64,000 bases of DNA from Streptomyces tuirus (GTDB lineage: Bacteria > Actinomycetota > Actinomycetes > Streptomycetales > Streptomycetaceae). How positions within the stretch are numbered: the first letter of the stretch is position 1; the number at the start of each line of letters is the position of its first letter. The DNA is taken from NCBI GenBank assembly GCA_018195615.1, contig JAGTPG010000002.1:4891501-4955500 (forward strand), written 5' to 3'. This document shows positions 43,509-53,503 of this stretch, one piece after another. The notes beneath the pieces are model-generated. The model did no database searches. It was not told the DNA's origin and saw only the letters and a list, made by a program, of their open reading frames with translations. The position numbers and the translations under genes are program-made.

Positions 43509-44978
43509 ATGACTTCCGATCCCGTCGCCCCGTCCGCCAAGGCGCGTTTCACCACGCGCCAGTGGCTCGTCATCGCCCTGTTGTGCGGCGCGCAGTTCAT
43601 GCTCGCCCTGGACTTCTCCATCCTCAGCGTCGCGCTCCCCGTCCTCGGTGAGGACCTCGGCTTCCAGCTCAGCGACCTGCAGTGGGTCGTCACCGCGTTC
43701 GCCCTGCCGTCCGGCGGTCTGCTGCTGCTCTTCGGCCGCGCCGCCGACCTGTACGGCCGCCGCAACTGGTTCATCGCCGGCATGGTCCTGTTCACGGTCG
43801 CCTCCCTGGCCGGCGGCCTCGCCCCCACCCCCGGTTTCCTGCTCGCCGCCCGCGCCGCCCAGGGCGTCGCCGCCGCCATGCTGACCCCGGCGGCGATGTC
43901 CCTGCTGACGACGAGCTTCTCCGAGGGCCCGCAGCGCGACCGCGCGCTCGGCATCAACGGCGCCCTGCTGTCGCTCGGCTTCCTCTCCGGTGTGGTGCTC
44001 GGCGGTGTCATCACCGACCTGACCAGCTGGCGCGTCACGCTCTTCATCAGCGTCCCGGTCGGCCTCGTCGCCTCGATCGCCGCCCCGATCCTGATCAAGG
44101 AGAGCCGCAACGAGGAGACGCCCAGGCTGGACGTCCTCGGCGCGGTCACCGTCACCGGCGGCCTGCTGTCGGTCATCTACGGCATCACCTCGGCCGAGCG
44201 CAGCGGCTGGGGCGCCGGCACGACCCTGGGCGCGCTCGCGGCCGGCGTGGTGCTGCTGATCGCCTTCTTCGCCGTCGAGTCACGGGTCGCCGCTCCGCTG
44301 GTCGACCTGAACGTGCTGCGCCGCCGCACCGTCAGCTGGGGCAACACCACCGGCCTGATCACCTTCGCGATGATGACCGGCATGGTCTTCCTGCTCACGC
44401 TGTACATGCAGCAGGTGCGCGGGATGACGCCGCTGAACGCCGGCTTCACGTTCGCCTCCCTCGGGGTCGCGGCCGTGCTCGGCGGTGCCTTCGCGGCCCG
44501 GATCATCGGCGCCATCGGGGTCCACCGGGCGCTCGTGTACGGTCTGCTGCTCCAGGCGGCCAGCACGGCCGTGCTCTTCTTCCTCGGCACCGGCGACGGC
44601 AGCATGCCGCTGCTGCTCGTGGCCACCGCGACGGGCGGCTTCGGCCATCTCCTCGCGGTCGTCGGCTACATGATCACCGCCACCTCGGGCCTGCCCGACC
44701 ACGAGCAGGGCCTGGCCACCGGTCTGGCCTACACCGGCCAGCAGCTCGGCGTCACCGTCGGAACCCCGGTGCTGGCCACGGTCGCCGCGGCCGGTATCGA
44801 CGCCTCCGGCGGCAGCGGCCCGGCCGCGGTCCTGGACGGGGTGCGGGGCGGCCTGCTGACCGCCGCCGGTGCCCTGCTCGTCGCCGGACTGGTCGCCATC
44901 GCGTTCCTGCGGCCCCGGCAGACCGCCCCGGGCCCCTCGCCGGTGCCCGCCGAGCAGGTCGCGGCCGACGCCCGCTGA
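43509..44978 (+). CDS. MFS exporter, DHA2 family (second)
   Basis: 489 residues from ATG 43509. Signature regions are FMLALDFSILSVALPVL, WVVTAFALPSGGLLLLFGR and AADLYGRR, as in EmrB/QacA-type pumps with about 14 membrane helices. Divergent from the XRE regulator gene, which probably controls it. Confidence 0.88.
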   Translation: MTSDPVAPSAKARFTTRQWLVIALLCGAQFMLALDFSILSVALPVLGEDLGFQLSDLQWVVTAFALPSGGLLLLFGRAADLYGRRNWFIAGMVLFTVASLAGGLAPTPGFLLAARAAQGVAAAMLTPAAMSLLTTSFSEGPQRDRALGINGALLSLGFLSGVVLGGVITDLTSWRVTLFISVPVGLVASIAAPILIKESRNEETPRLDVLGAVTVTGGLLSVIYGITSAERSGWGAGTTLGALAAGVVLLIAFFAVESRVAAPLVDLNVLRRRTVSWGNTTGLITFAMMTGMVFLLTLYMQQVRGMTPLNAGFTFASLGVAAVLGGAFAARIIGAIGVHRALVYGLLLQAASTAVLFFLGTGDGSMPLLLVATATGGFGHLLAVVGYMITATSGLPDHEQGLATGLAYTGQQLGVTVGTPVLATVAAAGIDASGGSGPAAVLDGVRGGLLTAAGALLVAGLVAIAFLRPRQTAPGPSPVPAEQVAADAR

Positions 44979-45000
44979 GACCGAGAGGACCACGAACCCC

Positions 45001-46034
45001 ATGCGTATGCGCCACCTGGGCCGCACCGGTCTGAAGGTCTCCGAGATCTGCCTCGGCACCATGACGTTCGGCGGCCGGCACGGCTTCCAGCACATGGGCC
45101 GGCTCACCACCGTCGAGGCCCGGCGGCTCGTCCACCTGAGCATGGACGCGGGCGTCAACTTCTTCGACACCGCCGACATGTACTCCGCCGGGCAGGCGGA
45201 GGAGGTCCTCGGCGGGGCCCTCGGCAACCGCCGCGACGACGTGATCATCGCGACGAAGGTGCGCTGGCACATGCCGGACGGCGGCAGCGGCCCGAACGAC
45301 CGCGGACTGTCCGGCACCACATCGTGCGCTCGGTCGAGGCCAGCCTGCGCCGCCTGGGCACGGACCACATCGACCTGTACCAGACGCACGGCTGGGACGG
45401 CCGGACGCCGTGGGAGGAGACCCTGCGGGCGCTGGACGACCTGGTGCGGGCCGGCAAGGTCCGCTACGTCGGCGCCTCGAACCTGACGTCCTGGCAGCTC
45501 ACCCGCGCCCTGGCCACCAGTGAGCGGCTGGGCCTGGAACGGTTCGTCTCGCACCAGATCCAGTACAGCCTGGCCGCCCGCGAGGTCGAGTGGGAGCTGC
45601 TGCCCATGGCCGAGGCCGAGGGCGTGGGCGTCATGGTGTGGAGCCCGCTGGCGGGCGGTCTGCTCAGCGGCCACCAGGAGCGGGGCGCCGCGCCGCCGTC
45701 GGGCACCCGGCGGGCCGTGGGCTGGTTCGAGCCGGTCGACCCGGAGCGCACCTTCGACACCATCGAGGTCCTCCGCAAGATCGCCGCGGAGCGCCGGGTG
45801 AGTCCCGCCCAGGTGGCGCTGCGCTGGGCGCTGGACGGACGCGGCGTCACGTCGGTCGTCATCGGCGCGCGCAACGAACGCCAGCTCACCGACAACCTGG
45901 CCGCGACGACCTGGTCGCTCACCGCCGAGGAGCGTGCCGACCTCGACGCGGTCAGCGCCCCGCCGCTGCCGTACCCGTACTGGCACCAGGACTACTGCGA
46001 CGCCGACCGCGTCCGGGAGTCCGAGGGCGAGTGA
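45001..46034 (+). pseudogene. Aldo-keto reductase, frameshifted near 45,313
   Basis: The first frame has LGRTGLKVSEICLGTMTFGG, FFDTADMY and IIATKVRW and then derails after NDRGLS. The other frame resumes at HHIVRSVEASLRRLGTDHID, then LYQTHGWDG, and runs to 46034. One C appears to be missing in TGTCCGGC. Restored, it is a normal AKR of about 345 residues. Same transcript direction as the exporter, 22 bp behind it. Confidence 0.82.
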
Positions 46035-46065
46035 CCACCCGCCGCTCCGGGCCGGTGAGGTGTCG

Positions 46066-46599
46066 TCATCCCTCGCCGGCCCGGCCGTCACCCAGCCGCC
46101 GTCCGAGGGCGAAACGCTCCCGGACGGCGGGGTCGTCGAGGAGGCGGGCCGGGTAGCCGGGGCCGGTGCGGGCGGTGAGGTCCTGGTGGCGCATGGGCTC
46201 GCCGCAGGCGGAGCAGACGACCTCGGCCCGGGTGTCGTGGTCGCAGGAGGTGTGGTGCAGCACCACCGGGGCGCCCTCGTCACCGGCCAGCCAGCGATCG
46301 CCCCAGGCGTTGATCGCGGCCAGCACGCCGAAGAAGTCACGGCCCTTCTCCGTCAGCAGGTACTCGTGGCGGACCGGGTCGCTCTGGTACGCCCGCCGCC
46401 GCAGCAGGCCCTCGGCCTCCAGGCGCCGCAGCCGGTCGGTGAGGGTGTTGCGGGCGATGCCGAGCGAGCCGATGAAGCCGTCGAAGCGGGACTCGCCGTA
46501 GAAGACCTCGCGCAGCACGAGCAGGGCCCAGGCGTCGCCGAGGATGTCGGCGGTGCGGGCGATGGAACAGGGCCAGGTGCCGAACGAGGTCCGTCTCAC
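46066..46599 (-). CDS. HxlR-family regulator
   Basis: 177 residues. HxlR winged helix with CSIARTADILGDAWALLVLR, then SLGIARNTLTDRLRRLEAEG. A Cys-containing C-terminal part (CDHDTRAEVVCSACGEP) could bind metal or sense redox state. Convergent with the aldo-keto reductase gene. Confidence 0.87.
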   Translation of the reverse strand: MRRTSFGTWPCSIARTADILGDAWALLVLREVFYGESRFDGFIGSLGIARNTLTDRLRRLEAEGLLRRRAYQSDPVRHEYLLTEKGRDFFGVLAAINAWGDRWLAGDEGAPVVLHHTSCDHDTRAEVVCSACGEPMRHQDLTARTGPGYPARLLDDPAVRERFALGRRLGDGRAGEG

Positions 46600-46678
46600 G
46601 GCTGCCAGGTTATCGGTTTCATCATGAGATGGACTGTCCGCCCGTCCGCCGGAGGACCCTCACTCCCTGACGCGCCCC

Positions 46679-48415
46679 TCACTCCCTGACACCCGCCAGG
46701 TGCACGGGGCGGCGACGCAGGGCGAGCGCGGCCGGGACGATCGCCGAGGTCACGCAGAGGACGGCGCAGACGGCCGTCGTCACGCCGAGGGCCCGCCACG
46801 GGAGCGTGACCGTGACCGGGGCCGACAGCAGGGCGAGGGCGCTCGCCATTCCGGCGAGGTTGACGGCGGCGACCAGGACGCCGAGGAGCGCGCCGGCCGC
46901 CACGACCGTCAGGGCCTCGGTGCCGGTCAGCCGCAGCACCTGCCACCGGGTGGCGCCGGCCAGCCGCAGCGCGGCCAGGTCGCGGGCCCGGTCGGACGTC
47001 GCCATGACCATGGTGTTGGCCACCGAGATGCCGGTGTAGAGCAGCGCGATCCCGAGGACCAGGAGGAGGCCGAGCCGGGTGGTGCGGTTGGTGTCGGGGT
47101 GGCCGGCCCGCAGCCACTGGTCCCGGGTGAGGACCTGCCCGTTCCCGGCGCCGACCGCCTCGCGCAGGGCGGCCGCCACGGCTGCGGGATCCGCGCCGTC
47201 GGCCAGGGCCACGTCCACCCGGTCGACCGTGGCGCCCGGGGCGTTGCGCGGGGTGACGTAGACGCCGTTGTCGCCCGTGCCGGTGCTCATCACCGCGGCG
47301 ATCCGCAGGGTGCGCGGCGTTCCGTCGCCCAGCCACACCCGCACCCGCTCGCCCACCCGGGGCCGCTGCCACTCCTCGTTGACGATGACCGAGTCGTCGT
47401 CGAGGTCGCTGACCTCGCCGGCGGCCAGCGGCAGGCGGGTGGTGGCCGCGAGGCGGCCGGGGGTCGCGGCGCGGGCCTCGGAGCGGACGAGGGCCACGCC
47501 GTCCTCCAGGACGTGGACGGCCGTCGAGGACGTCGGCGACACCTCGGCGCCGGGCACCGCGCGCAGCCTGCGCAGGGTGGTGTCGTCGAAGCCGGTGCCG
47601 GTGGCCGGGGTGACCACGAAGGCGGCGGTGGTCCGCTCGTCCGCCTCGGCGGCCTTCGCCCGGTTCAGGGTCGTGGTGGCGCCCAGCAGGGAACCCGCGA
47701 GGGCGACCGTGACCAGGACCGGGGCCGCGAGGGCGGCGGTACGGCGTACCCCGGCGGCGGCGTTCTCCCGCACCAGCATGGCGCAGGCACCGGGCAGCCG
47801 GACGAGCAGCCTGATCAGGGGGCGCAGGACGAGCGGGGACAGCAGGGCGACCGCGGTGATCAGCAGCATGGGGCGGCTGACGTAGGACTTGCGGTGGAGC
47901 AGTCCGCCCGGGTCGCCGGTCAGGGAGAGGGCGAGGGTCACGGCGGCCGTCAGCAGCAGGGCCGCACCGCACAGCAGGCGGCCCCGGAGCGCCGTCCCGC
48001 TGTCCGCGGACGCCTCGCGCAGCGCCTCGGTGGGGCCGGTGCGGCCGGCCCGCCAGGAGGCCGCGGTCGCTCCGCACAGCGCGACCAGCAGGCCGGTCCA
48101 GAAGGCCGCGTGGTACGGCCAGGTGTGGTCGCCGATCGTGAACCAGGACGGGGCGAGGCCCTCGTCGACCACCCACGCGGCTAGCAGCGGTGCCCCGTGG
48201 GAGCCGAGTACGCAGCCGGCGGCCGAGGCGAGCACGCCGACGGCGAGGGCCTCGGCGAGGACAGACCGGCGGATCTGGCCCGGACTCGCCCCGGCGGTGC
48301 GCAGCAGCGCGAACTCCCGGCGCCGCTGGGCCACCGCGAAGGCGAAGGTCGACGCCACGACGAAGACCGATACGAAGGCGGTGACGCCGCCGGCGGTGCC
48401 GAACAGGGCGTTCAT
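46679..48415 (-). pseudogene. FtsX-type ABC permease, N-terminus deleted
   Basis: 578 residues recognisable from the first FtsX block (TAFVSVFVVASTFAFAVAQR, then REFALLRTAGASPGQIRR) to the last (ARDLAALRLAGATRWQVLRL). Full-length permeases of this type carry an additional membrane helix and a large extracellular region before this point, and have an ATPase gene beside them; both are missing. Upstream in frame lies DAEALTA, still typical, then unrelated sequence that is the antisense of a histidine kinase tail. So a deletion removed its 5' part. Probably not functional. Confidence 0.75.
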
Positions 48416-48451
48416 CGCGGTGAGCGCCTCGGCGTCCCGGCCGGGATCGGC

Positions 48452-48571
48452 GTCGGACTGACCGGACTCGCCGACCGGGTGTCGGTGCTCGATGGCAGAC
48501 TCTCCCTGTCCAGCCCGGTCGGCGGGCCGACCCTGCTGCGTGTGGAGATCCCTTGTGAGCCTGCGAGTTGA
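48452..48571 (+). pseudogene. C-terminal remnant of a histidine kinase
   Basis: About 39 codons read VGLTGLADRVSVLDGRLSL, then SSPVGGPTLLRVEIPC: the G2 box and end of a NarL-type sensor kinase HATPase domain. Nothing of the kinase precedes it; the sequence to the left belongs to the truncated permease on the other strand. The remnant overlaps the response-regulator start, as intact kinase-regulator pairs do. Confidence 0.8.
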
Positions 48572-49220
48572 GCGACCGCTGCGCGTGGTGCTGGCCGAGG
48601 ACAGCGTGCTGCTGCGGGACGGCCTCGTCGGGCTGCTCGGCCGCTGCGGACACGAGGTCGTCGCGGCCGTGGGGGACGCCGAGGCACTGGTGGCGGCCGT
48701 CGGGGAGCACGACCCCGACGTGGTCGTGACGGACGTGCGGATGCCGCCCGGGTTCCAGGACGAGGGGCTGGACGCGGCCGTGCGGCTGCGCCGGGAGCGG
48801 CCCGCACTGCCCGTCCTGGTCCTCAGCCAGTACGTGCAGCGCCGCTACGCCGCCGACCTCCTGGACTCCGGCGACGGCAGGGGCGTCGGCTACCTGCTCA
48901 AGGACCGGGTCGGCCAGGTCGAGGAGTTCGTCGCGGCGCTCGGCGAGGTCGCCGACGGTGGCACGGTCGTCGACCCCGAGGTCGTACGGCAGTTGCTGCG
49001 CCGCCGGCGCGACCCGCTGGAGCGGCTCACCCCGCGCGAGCGGGAGGTGCTGGCGCTGATCGCCGAGGGCCGGTCCAACAGCTCCATCGCCCGCGAACTG
49101 GTCGTCTCCGAGGCGGCCGTGGGCAAGCACATCTCCGGCATCCTCACCAAGCTGGACCTGCCGCCGGCGGACGAGACCCACCGCCGGGTGCTGGCGGTAC
49201 TGGCGTATCTGCGGGCATGA
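48555..49220 (+). CDS. NarL/LuxR-type response regulator, kinase lost
   Basis: 221 residues. Receiver domain with VVLAEDSVLLRDG, the phosphoacceptor Asp in DVVVTDVRMPPG and Lys in GYLLKDRV; C-terminal LuxR HTH LTPREREVLALIAEGRSNSS. Its partner kinase survives only as a 3' remnant directly upstream, so it is now an orphan regulator unless another kinase serves it. Confidence 0.88.
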   Translation: MSLRVERPLRVVLAEDSVLLRDGLVGLLGRCGHEVVAAVGDAEALVAAVGEHDPDVVVTDVRMPPGFQDEGLDAAVRLRRERPALPVLVLSQYVQRRYAADLLDSGDGRGVGYLLKDRVGQVEEFVAALGEVADGGTVVDPEVVRQLLRRRRDPLERLTPREREVLALIAEGRSNSSIARELVVSEAAVGKHISGILTKLDLPPADETHRRVLAVLAYLRA

Positions 49221-49261
49221 GGCCGCCCCCGAGGCGCCACGGCTGCCGACGCGTTGTATAA

Positions 49262-49279
49262 AAACCATCGAGTTGGTTT
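49262..49279. promoter_or_regulatory. ARE-like palindrome before the TetR gene at 49318
   Basis: AAACCATCGAGTTGGTTT is an 18-bp imperfect palindrome with AAACCA/TGGTTT ends, overlapping a TATAAA-like box. It resembles autoregulatory elements bound by butyrolactone receptors and lies about 40 bp before the gene. Confidence 0.6.
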
Positions 49280-49317
49280 CATTGCGTCGCCATCAGAGCC
49301 CTGCAGGGGAGCCACGG

Positions 49318-50055
49318 GTGACCAAACAGGACCGGGCCGTCCGGACCCGGCGCGCGCTGATCCGGTCGGCGGCCGAGCAGTTCGAGGCACGGGGATACGT
49401 CCGGGCCAGCCTGGCGGAGATCAGCGCGGGAGCCGGCGTCAGCTCCGGCGCGCTGCACTTCCACTTCGCGAACAAGGCCGCCGTGGCCGAGGCCGTCGAA
49501 CACACCGCGGCCCGCGCCCTGCGCAGAGCCGCGGGGCAGGGCCGCAGCGGCGACGGAAGCGCACTGCAACGCCTGGTGGACGTCACCCACCAGGTCGGCC
49601 GGCTGCTGTGCGCCGACGTCGTGGTGCGCGCGGGGCTGCGGCTCAACGCCGAGGCGGTCGCCGGGCGGGTGCGTGACCTGCGCCGGGAGTGGCGGGAGTG
49701 CGTGCACGAGCTGCTGGCCGAGGCGGAGCGCCGGGGCGAACTCGCCGCGGGGGTGCCGCCGCACCGCTCCATCGCCGTGGTCCTCGCCGCCACGACCGGC
49801 ATCGAGGTGCTGGCCCGGGACGACCACGGCTGGCTCGGGCGCCACTCGCTGACCGACCTGTGGCACCTGCTCCTGCCCTGCATGGCGGCACCGCACCTGG
49901 CCGAGGCCCTGGACCCGGCGGGGAGCGGGCCGCGCCTCGTGGAACCGGAACCGGACGTCGACGTGGAACCGGACGCAGGGGTGGAACCGGACGCAGAGGT
50001 GGACGCGGACGGGCCGGTGGGGGACGCCAGCCGGGCGGATCTCGCGCTGCGGTGA
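49318..50055 (+). CDS. TetR butyrolactone-receptor-like regulator (first copy)
   Basis: 245 residues, GTG 49318 after GGGGAG. The HTH region is RALIRSAAEQFEARGYVRAS, then AGVSSGALHFHFANKAAVAE, matching ArpA/ScbR. The ligand domain continues to about residue 200; the tail has repeated acidic VEPDA-type units. Could be a true receptor or a pseudo-receptor (ScbR2-like). The palindrome in front of it suggests autoregulation. The P450 gene follows. Confidence 0.85.
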   Translation: MTKQDRAVRTRRALIRSAAEQFEARGYVRASLAEISAGAGVSSGALHFHFANKAAVAEAVEHTAARALRRAAGQGRSGDGSALQRLVDVTHQVGRLLCADVVVRAGLRLNAEAVAGRVRDLRREWRECVHELLAEAERRGELAAGVPPHRSIAVVLAATTGIEVLARDDHGWLGRHSLTDLWHLLLPCMAAPHLAEALDPAGSGPRLVEPEPDVDVEPDAGVEPDAEVDADGPVGDASRADLALR

Positions 50056-50127
50056 CGGGCGTCGCGCCCACCTCACGCGCCCACCTCACGACTAAGCCTC
50101 CCGGGGCGGACAGCGGTTGAGCCTCGG

Positions 50128-50154
50128 TCAAAACAAACCGGATGCCAAGTTTTC
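50128..50154. promoter_or_regulatory. ARE-like operator before the P450 gene
   Basis: AAAACAAACCGGATGCCAAG followed by TTTTCTC matches the general layout of butyrolactone-receptor boxes (AAACAAACCGG half). It lies about 60 bp before the P450 start. Confidence 0.55.
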
Positions 50155-50210
50155 TCGTCGTACAGATCGCACGATGGTCTCCCAGCATCTGGACCGAGGA
50201 GCGATGAGTC

Positions 50211-51551
50211 ATGGCACAGCAGGCCTGCCCCTTCCTGACGATCGACCCGTCCGGCCAAGACCTGTACGGCGAGATATCCCGGATCCGCGACCAGGGCCCG
50301 GCCGTGGAGATCGAACTCCCCGGCGGTGTACGAGCCTGGTGGATCAACGGCCTGGAGCTGAACAAGCGGCTCCTGGCCGGCCCCGAGACGAGCAAGGACG
50401 CCTTCCAGCACTGGCCGGCCTGGATCAACGGGGACATCTCCCGCACCTGGCCGCTCGCCATCTGGGTCTCGGTGCGCAACATGGTCACCGCCTACGGCAC
50501 CGACCACAGCCGGCTGCGCAAGCCGATGGCCGCCGCCTTCACCAAGCGCCGCGTCGACGCGCTGCTCCCCCGCGTGCAGGAGATCGTCGACCGGGCGCTG
50601 GACGACCTGGAGCGGATCCCCGCGGGCGAAGTCGTCGACCTGCGGGCGGCGTTCGCCGCGCCGGTGCCGCACGAGGTGGTGTGCGAACTCTTCGGCGTAC
50701 CGCACGGCGAGGACGGCCCGCGCGGGGACCTCTACCGCATCATCAACCGCTTCTTCGACACGGCGATCTCCCTGGAGGACGCCCAGGCCAACGCGGTCGA
50801 CCTGTACGGCACGCTGACCGCGTTCCTCCGGGACAAGCGTGAGCACCCGGCCGACGACCTGACGACGGCCCTCATCGCCGCGCGCGACGAAGGCAGCCTC
50901 AGCGAACAGGAGTTGATGGACAACCTGATCCTGCTGCTCACCGCGGGCTTCGAGACGACCGTCAACCTCATCGACAACACGGTGCACAGCCTGCTCGCCC
51001 ACCCCGACCAGCTGGAACTCGTCCGCTCCGGGGAGGCGACCTGGGAGGACGCCCTCGAGGAGTCGCTGCGCTTCGAGGCACCCGGCGCCATGTCGGGCCT
51101 GCGCTACGCCGTGGAGGACATCGAGATCGAGCCGGGGCTGACCATCCCGAAGGGCGACCCGCTCGTGGTCTCCTTCGCGGGCGCCGGACGCGACCCGGAG
51201 CGGCACGGCCCCGACGCCGAACGGTTCGACGTCACGCGCACGACCAGCCGCGACCACGTCTCCTTCGGCCACGGCGTGCACCACTGCCTGGGCCGGCCCC
51301 TGGCCATGGCCGAGGCGACGGTGGCCCTGACATCCCTGTTCGACCGATTCCCGCGGCTGGCCCTGGCCGACCCGTCCCGGCCTCCGCGGCGGCTGCGGTC
51401 CATCATCTCGACGGGCCACCAGGAGCTGCCCGTGCTGCTGCACGGACGGGACGGCGGACGGGACAAGGGCCCCCTGCCCGAGGAGGCGGACGCGATCAGG
51501 AAGCTCGCCGCTCCCGGAGGAACGAGCGGTACCAGGGTGCAGCGCGGGTGA
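50211..51551 (+). CDS. Cytochrome P450
   Basis: 446 residues. I-helix LLTAGFETTVNLID, ExxR in EESLRFEAPG, and the heme loop FGHGVHHCLGRPLAMAEA with the axial Cys. The last about 40 residues extend beyond the usual P450 end and overlap the convergent epimerase gene by 56 bp. P450s in similar cassettes (for example in butenolide hormone loci) oxidise the acyl side chain. A receptor-box-like site is in its promoter. Confidence 0.9.
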   Translation: MAQQACPFLTIDPSGQDLYGEISRIRDQGPAVEIELPGGVRAWWINGLELNKRLLAGPETSKDAFQHWPAWINGDISRTWPLAIWVSVRNMVTAYGTDHSRLRKPMAAAFTKRRVDALLPRVQEIVDRALDDLERIPAGEVVDLRAAFAAPVPHEVVCELFGVPHGEDGPRGDLYRIINRFFDTAISLEDAQANAVDLYGTLTAFLRDKREHPADDLTTALIAARDEGSLSEQELMDNLILLLTAGFETTVNLIDNTVHSLLAHPDQLELVRSGEATWEDALEESLRFEAPGAMSGLRYAVEDIEIEPGLTIPKGDPLVVSFAGAGRDPERHGPDAERFDVTRTTSRDHVSFGHGVHHCLGRPLAMAEATVALTSLFDRFPRLALADPSRPPRRLRSIISTGHQELPVLLHGRDGGRDKGPLPEEADAIRKLAAPGGTSGTRVQRG

Positions 51552-52428
51552 ACTCGGCCGCGAACCCCTCGCCGGGTGAGCAGTCGAGGTCCTTCCAGAA
51601 GGCGTCGTCCACGAACCAGTGGTCGACGGTGAGCATGCCGAGGTGATGCAGGGCGAGCGGCGTCCCGGCGGCCCGGTCCAGGGCGGTGGCGACATCCATC
51701 GCCGCACCGCCGCCGGGCTGCTCCAGCTGCGTGCACACGGCCCCGAGCAGCTCCGCGGCCGGCACCGGCTCGGGGTGGTTGACGTGGTGCACCCCGCCGT
51801 CGTGCGCCGGTGACATGGCCGCGGCCACCACCGCACGGCCCAGGGTGTCCACGTCGATCATCGACTGGAGCGCCTCGCAGCCGGTCAGCGTCGCCGACAA
51901 CTCGCGCAGCAGCCACATCAGTCCGGGGACGACCCAGCGGTCGCCCTCGCCGTACACCAGGTGCGGGCGCAGCACCAGGCCGCCGGCGTCGAGGACGTGC
52001 CGTTCGGCGGCGGCCCGGGTGCGGCTGGTGGCCGACGCGGGTGCGATCGGCACCTCCCCGGGGTGCACACCGCGGAAGGGGCCCCGGCCGTACACCGCGG
52101 CCGTGCTCACGTACACGATCCGGCTCACCCCGGCGCGCACGGCCTCCTCGACCAGGGCGCGCGTGCCCAGGTCGTTGACGGCTTCGACGGTGCCGGCGTC
52201 GCCGCCGATCCGCGTGGCGCAGTGCACCAGGACGTCGGTGTCCGCGCAGAGGCCGCGCAGGGAGGGCGGGTCGAGGAGGTCGCCGTGGACGAGGTCGCCG
52301 GCGGCCGCTTGCGACGGGGTCCGACGGGACAAGTGCCGTACACGGACGTCCGGTCGGCCTGCCGCTACGGCTGCCACGCGACCGCCGACGAAGCCGCTCC
52401 CGCCCGTGATCAGAAAGTTGACCGTCAC
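51496..52428 (-). CDS. NAD(P)-dependent epimerase/dehydratase family reductase
   Basis: About 310 residues from GTG 52428, which overlaps the AfsA stop (GTGA). Extended SDR fold: FLITGGSGFVGGRVA, VHCATRIGG and YVSTAAVYGRGPF (the Tyr precedes no obvious YxxxK, so the active site may be altered). Homologues of this class sit beside AfsA genes in butyrolactone and butenolide loci as reductases. Convergent with and overlapping the P450. Confidence 0.82.
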   Translation of the reverse strand: MTVNFLITGGSGFVGGRVAAVAAGRPDVRVRHLSRRTPSQAAAGDLVHGDLLDPPSLRGLCADTDVLVHCATRIGGDAGTVEAVNDLGTRALVEEAVRAGVSRIVYVSTAAVYGRGPFRGVHPGEVPIAPASATSRTRAAAERHVLDAGGLVLRPHLVYGEGDRWVVPGLMWLLRELSATLTGCEALQSMIDVDTLGRAVVAAAMSPAHDGGVHHVNHPEPVPAAELLGAVCTQLEQPGGGAAMDVATALDRAAGTPLALHHLGMLTVDHWFVDDAFWKDLDCSPGEGFAAEFTRAAPWYRSFLRERRAS

Positions 52429-53458
52429 GACGAGGACCGTACCCGGGTCGGCCGCGCGGAGGTCAGCGTGGCCGAGAAGACGGACTCGCCGTCCTGCCGG
52501 CCCGAGACCCGTACGGCGACCTCCCCCGGCTTCTCGTCGAGTACGTCGGTCTCGATCCAGCACGGGCTGTGCAGCTCGGCGTACCGGTCGAAGGTGGCCG
52601 TCATCGTGCGCGGCAGGAAGGGGTGCAGGCCCGACGCGGCGGCCGCGGCCTGGCGGGCCGCCTCGAACAGGACCATGCCGGGCACGTGGTCGTTGGGCCG
52701 GGGGAAGAGGACCGGGTGGCCGGTGTCGACGCGCAGCCGCCAGACGCCCGGACGGTCGGCGGGGGCGAGGACGACGTCCTCGGCGCGGGCGCGGCCGGCG
52801 ACCTGCGGCGATATGCCCGGCAGCAGCGGCACCGGGGTGTCGAGGGCGGCCAACTGCCGGGCCCGCAGGCGGCGGTAGGCGAGCGGGGAGGTGCACCCGG
52901 TGCTGCCCGTGCCGCGGGCGACGAAGTGTCCCGCCCGGCGGAACTCCATCGTGGTCCGCATGCTGTGCAGGCCGCGACCGCGGCGGCGGACCTCGGAGCA
53001 CACGACGTCGACCTCGACCGGTTCGGCGGCGTCCGACAGCAGGAGCGCGGACGGGTCGGTGGTGACGGTCAGGTCGTACATGACGAAGTGGGTGTCGGCG
53101 GGGGCGCCGAACTCGGCGTGAGCGAGAACCATGGAGGCCTGCCGCAACGTTTCGCCCACGATCATCGGGTCCTGGTGGCTGTCGTCCACGGGGCCGAAGA
53201 AGGGGTGGACGGCCGGCCAATGAGCGGTGAAGCGGAAGCGGGTGTCGGAGATTCGGCTCCACCGGGTGGGGAAGACGTCCGTCTCGGTGGTGCGGTGGGC
53301 GAGTTCTTTGGTGACGGGGGTGGAATCGGGGGTTCGGTGGGTTCGGCGACCCCGGCGTGTGGCGCGTTCTCGACGGCCGCAACGATTCTGTTTGCCGGAC
53401 GGGCCTCGCGTCCGGTCTGATCGTCCGTGGGTGCGCTTAAGGGACCTGACTGCGGCAT
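52425..53458 (-). pseudogene. AfsA-family hormone synthase (second copy), frameshifted near 53,330
   Basis: The main frame carries the AfsA blocks: HRTTETDVFPTRWSRISDTR, HWPAVHPFFGPVDD, DPMIVGETLRQASMVLAHAE and NDHVPGMVLFEAARQAA. This homology runs upstream past the first GTG (53189), but that frame has no start codon; the start ATG 53458 (after GGGGG) is in another frame. A missing C in the run near 53,326-53,334 would join them, giving about 344 residues. Divergent from the ScbR-like gene, the classic arrangement for hormone synthase and receptor. Confidence 0.82.
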
Positions 53459-53503
53459 GAGAACCCCCAGGATCGGCTGCCCGGCTGCGGTCGGCGTTTG
53501 ACT

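Noticed and set aside
53162..53458. Independent Pro-rich small protein
   Set aside because: Only its first about 40 codons are real; the rest is the wrong frame of the AfsA gene after a likely one-base loss.
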